From UBA8389 sp035719105 (GTDB lineage Bacteria; Bacteroidota; Bacteroidia; Bacteroidales; UBA1402): a stretch of DNA of 64,000 nt. The position numbers and the translations under genes are program-made. The notes beneath the pieces are model-generated. The model saw only the letters and a program-made list of their open reading frames with translations. It had not been told where the DNA came from and made no database searches. Positions 62,589 to 64,000 of the stretch are shown piece after piece (position 1 is the stretch's first letter; each line of letters begins with the position of its first letter). The stretch lies in NCBI GenBank assembly GCA_035719105.1, contig DASTGN010000003.1:186001-250000 (forward strand). Reading direction: 5' to 3'.

Positions 62589-63325
62589 TTTCCTGTTGTA
62601 AAAAGTTCATTCACAGCCTCGTACGAAGCCAAATCTCCAATATCGAAGCGTTTGCCGGGCAACGGCCAGGCGTACACTTCCGTCTGCTTGCAGAGCCAAG
62701 CCATCAGGTTTCCAGGAGCATCGGCTCCGCAACCGTTTTCCAACGCTTGGCGAACCAAGGGCAAATCGTCCTTGCGGTAAAAGTAAAACGGCGGTACCGC
62801 CCAATGCGAAGGCGGCAGCTGCGGTTTCTCATGCATGGCGATCACCCGCATGTTTTGGTCCGCCTCCAAAACGCCCGTTTTTTGCAAAGCCTTGATCGAA
62901 GGCTCCTCGTGGCAGGTCAGGCAGCTCCTACCCTTCTCCACGGCAAACCGGACAAAAGGCGCGAACGAGAAATCCACCACATTGTCGCCGGCCAAAACCA
63001 GCAAATCGTCTTTGATGTGGAGGCTGTCCAGCACAAACAAAATATCTTTTACGGCGCCCAAGCGGTTGTCGTTGGTGGTGGTGCCGTCGTTCACAATCCG
63101 AACCGGTTTGATAAACGCTTTGTTTTTCAGCCAGTTTTGGAAAACGATTGAAAAGGTGGCATTTGTTACTACAATATGTTCATCAATCGCATCAATTTTT
63201 TCCAGATCCCCAAGTAAACGATCCAAGATGCTGATGCCACCGATTACGAGCAACGGCTTCGGAAAATTCTGTGTCAAAGGATACAACCGCGTCGCATATC
63301 CTGCCGCTAAAATCAGTGCCTTCAT
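62585..63325 (-). CDS. sugar-phosphate nucleotidyltransferase
   Basis: The 246-residue GT-A-fold protein opens MKALILAAGYATRLYPLTQN with the FPKPLL sugar-nucleotidyltransferase motif. The catalytic Asp is in LVLAGDNVVDFSF. Members join a sugar-1-phosphate and an NTP to give NDP-sugars such as dTDP-glucose. The shorter length and the central YFYRKDDLP-like segment fit the general RmlA/GalU-like superfamily rather than a named enzyme. It is translationally coupled to the epimerase gene. Confidence 0.85.
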   Translation of the reverse strand: MKALILAAGYATRLYPLTQNFPKPLLVIGGISILDRLLGDLEKIDAIDEHIVVTNATFSIVFQNWLKNKAFIKPVRIVNDGTTTNDNRLGAVKDILFVLDSLHIKDDLLVLAGDNVVDFSFAPFVRFAVEKGRSCLTCHEEPSIKALQKTGVLEADQNMRVIAMHEKPQLPPSHWAVPPFYFYRKDDLPLVRQALENGCGADAPGNLMAWLCKQTEVYAWPLPGKRFDIGDLASYEAVNELFTTGK

Positions 63326-63345
63326 ATCTTAAAAACGAATATTTT

Positions 63346-63403
63346 ATTATCACTACAATAGTAGCATTTTTACCTCAAATATTGCTATCATACTAACGAT
63401 AAT
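63346..63403. repeat. 58-bp palindromic element, copy 6, abutting the RES stop codon
   Basis: Starts ATTATCACTACAATAGTAGC and ends CTAACGATAAT at 63403; the RES stop codon is 63404-63406. Same length and ends as the copies at 57.6-58.7 kb. Placed at the 3' end of the RES gene, it may act as a 3'-UTR hairpin or terminator. Confidence 0.8.
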
Positions 63404-63853
63404 CTACAAAACCAGTCTTCCATCCCAATCAAATTCCTCCACCTCTACCAACCGAATCATCTCGCCAAAATCCGGATGTTGTGTGTTTATCAAATAATTA
63501 CGTTCCTGAGGAATTAATACTGAAGGAACGCTCAAAACCAATGACTCACTCCGCCGATACCATTCCGCACCTATTTCTCTCAAATGTCCAAAACTAGAAA
63601 TCTGTTTCCAATGGTCGGGCAAAGACTCTGGGAGGAGCAATTGACAAGAATCGACGGGAACTTCCAACACCATCACCTTATACGGATTATTTAGGAACTG
63701 TCCACTCCGTCTAGCCAACATCTCCAACGCCGCTAAAGACCGCGTGGCGCTTGAATATAAAATCCACTGCCCATCGTGGTTCCACCTCCCGGCAGAACCT
63801 GAAGCTTTTAGATCTGCGGCATATTCAGCACGGCATATTCGATAGCTAAGCAT
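63404..63853 (-). CDS. RES-family toxin (NAD+ phosphorylase/nuclease type)
   Basis: The 149-residue protein has the conserved Arg, Glu and Ser that name the family: the Arg in YRICRAEYAADLKASGSAGR, the Glu in RSLAALEMLARR and the Ser in VLSVPSVLIPQERNYLIN. RES toxins destroy or hydrolyse NAD+ and stall growth. It starts 3 bp after the stop of the upstream Xre/MbcA-type antitoxin gene, giving a standard toxin-antitoxin pair in the order antitoxin-toxin. Confidence 0.9.
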   Translation of the reverse strand: MLSYRICRAEYAADLKASGSAGRWNHDGQWILYSSATRSLAALEMLARRSGQFLNNPYKVMVLEVPVDSCQLLLPESLPDHWKQISSFGHLREIGAEWYRRSESLVLSVPSVLIPQERNYLINTQHPDFGEMIRLVEVEEFDWDGRLVL

Positions 63854-63856
63854 CGG

Positions 63857-64000
63857 CTAAGCATTATCTCCGTATTCCATGCCATACAAACTGCTATCAA
63901 TGAACCGAATGCCAGAAATAGTGCCCAAAAAATCTTTTGGCTTCATTCGATCAAGCATCAGATTCTCTCTATCCAACCAGGCTTCGAACTCCTTGGAAGA
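63857..64000 (-). CDS. Xre/MbcA/ParS-type antitoxin (toxin-binding domain), cut by window end
   Basis: Only the last 47 residues are in the window, starting with SKEFEAWLDRENLMLDRMKP. It resembles the DUF2384 (MbcA/ParS) toxin-binding end of antitoxins paired with RES toxins. The stop at 63859-63857 is 3 bp before the RES ATG. The helix-turn-helix part lies beyond the right edge. Confidence 0.85.
   Translation of the reverse strand, partial: SSKEFEAWLDRENLMLDRMKPKDFLGTISGIRFIDSSLYGMEYGDNA

Overview
The window is a chromosomal segment of a Bacteroidota bacterium, most likely order Bacteroidales (Paludibacter-like in flavour). This rests on gene content and signals: a T9SS type B sorting domain (CHU_C), DUF4293, the Bacteroidetes-type RNA polymerase omega, an HU/SPOR fusion, PPi-dependent phosphofructokinase, the NifU-like/GGGtGRT pair, GH97 and DUF4982-type GH2 enzymes, and many Bacteroidetes-type -7 promoter elements (TAnnTTTG). 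No species can be named from the sequence alone.

Layout. 1-12 kb: partial kdsB, a PIF1-like helicase with an HRDC domain, then a long leftward run (CHU_C protein, lytic transglycosylase, uvrA, ABC-F protein, threonine aldolase, TlpA-like protein) with junctions of a few bases or overlaps. 12-23 kb: envelope genes (LysM protein, beta-barrel protein, bamD with omega and DUF4293, FadL-like porin with a Gly/Tyr-rich secreted protein), plus ACT-paaK and uvrB. 23-36 kb: prmA, GH2, PPi-PFK, NifU-like/GGGtGRT, tcdA, a PagL-like lipid A deacylase and a three-gene biotin-dependent acyl-CoA carboxylase operon. 36-47 kb: antiporter overlapping a histidine kinase, panB, dsbD, GH97, TrpB2-like enzyme, HU/SPOR protein and rpsP.

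The accessory part starts after a tRNA-Ser(TGA) at 48.0 kb. A decayed IS3-type transposase fragment is followed by a three-gene split HipA module (hipB-hipS-hipT-like), then an anaerobic sulfatase maturase. At 51.7-56.0 kb lies the most interesting locus. Reading leftward it holds a small Cys-containing membrane protein (DUF6132-like), an ArsM-like methyltransferase with a CCCC tail, a 35-residue Cys-rich peptide gene, a radical SAM/SPASM enzyme and a thioredoxin-thioredoxin reductase fusion. This looks like a ribosomally made, radical-SAM-modified Cys peptide or metal(loid)-thiol system; I do not recognise it as a named one. A hairpin between the peptide and the radical SAM gene would favour peptide mRNA over enzyme mRNA.

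57.4-59.0 kb is a non-coding repeat patch: four ~177-bp units, five copies of a 58-bp palindromic element (a sixth lies at 63.35 kb against the RES stop codon), two different 20-bp tandem arrays, an AAG microsatellite and a 15-bp array. The right end holds surface-sugar genes (WbuC cupin, CapD/FlaA1-type dehydratase, UDP-glucuronate 4-epimerase, sugar nucleotidyltransferase) and a RES/Xre toxin-antitoxin pair cut by the window edge.
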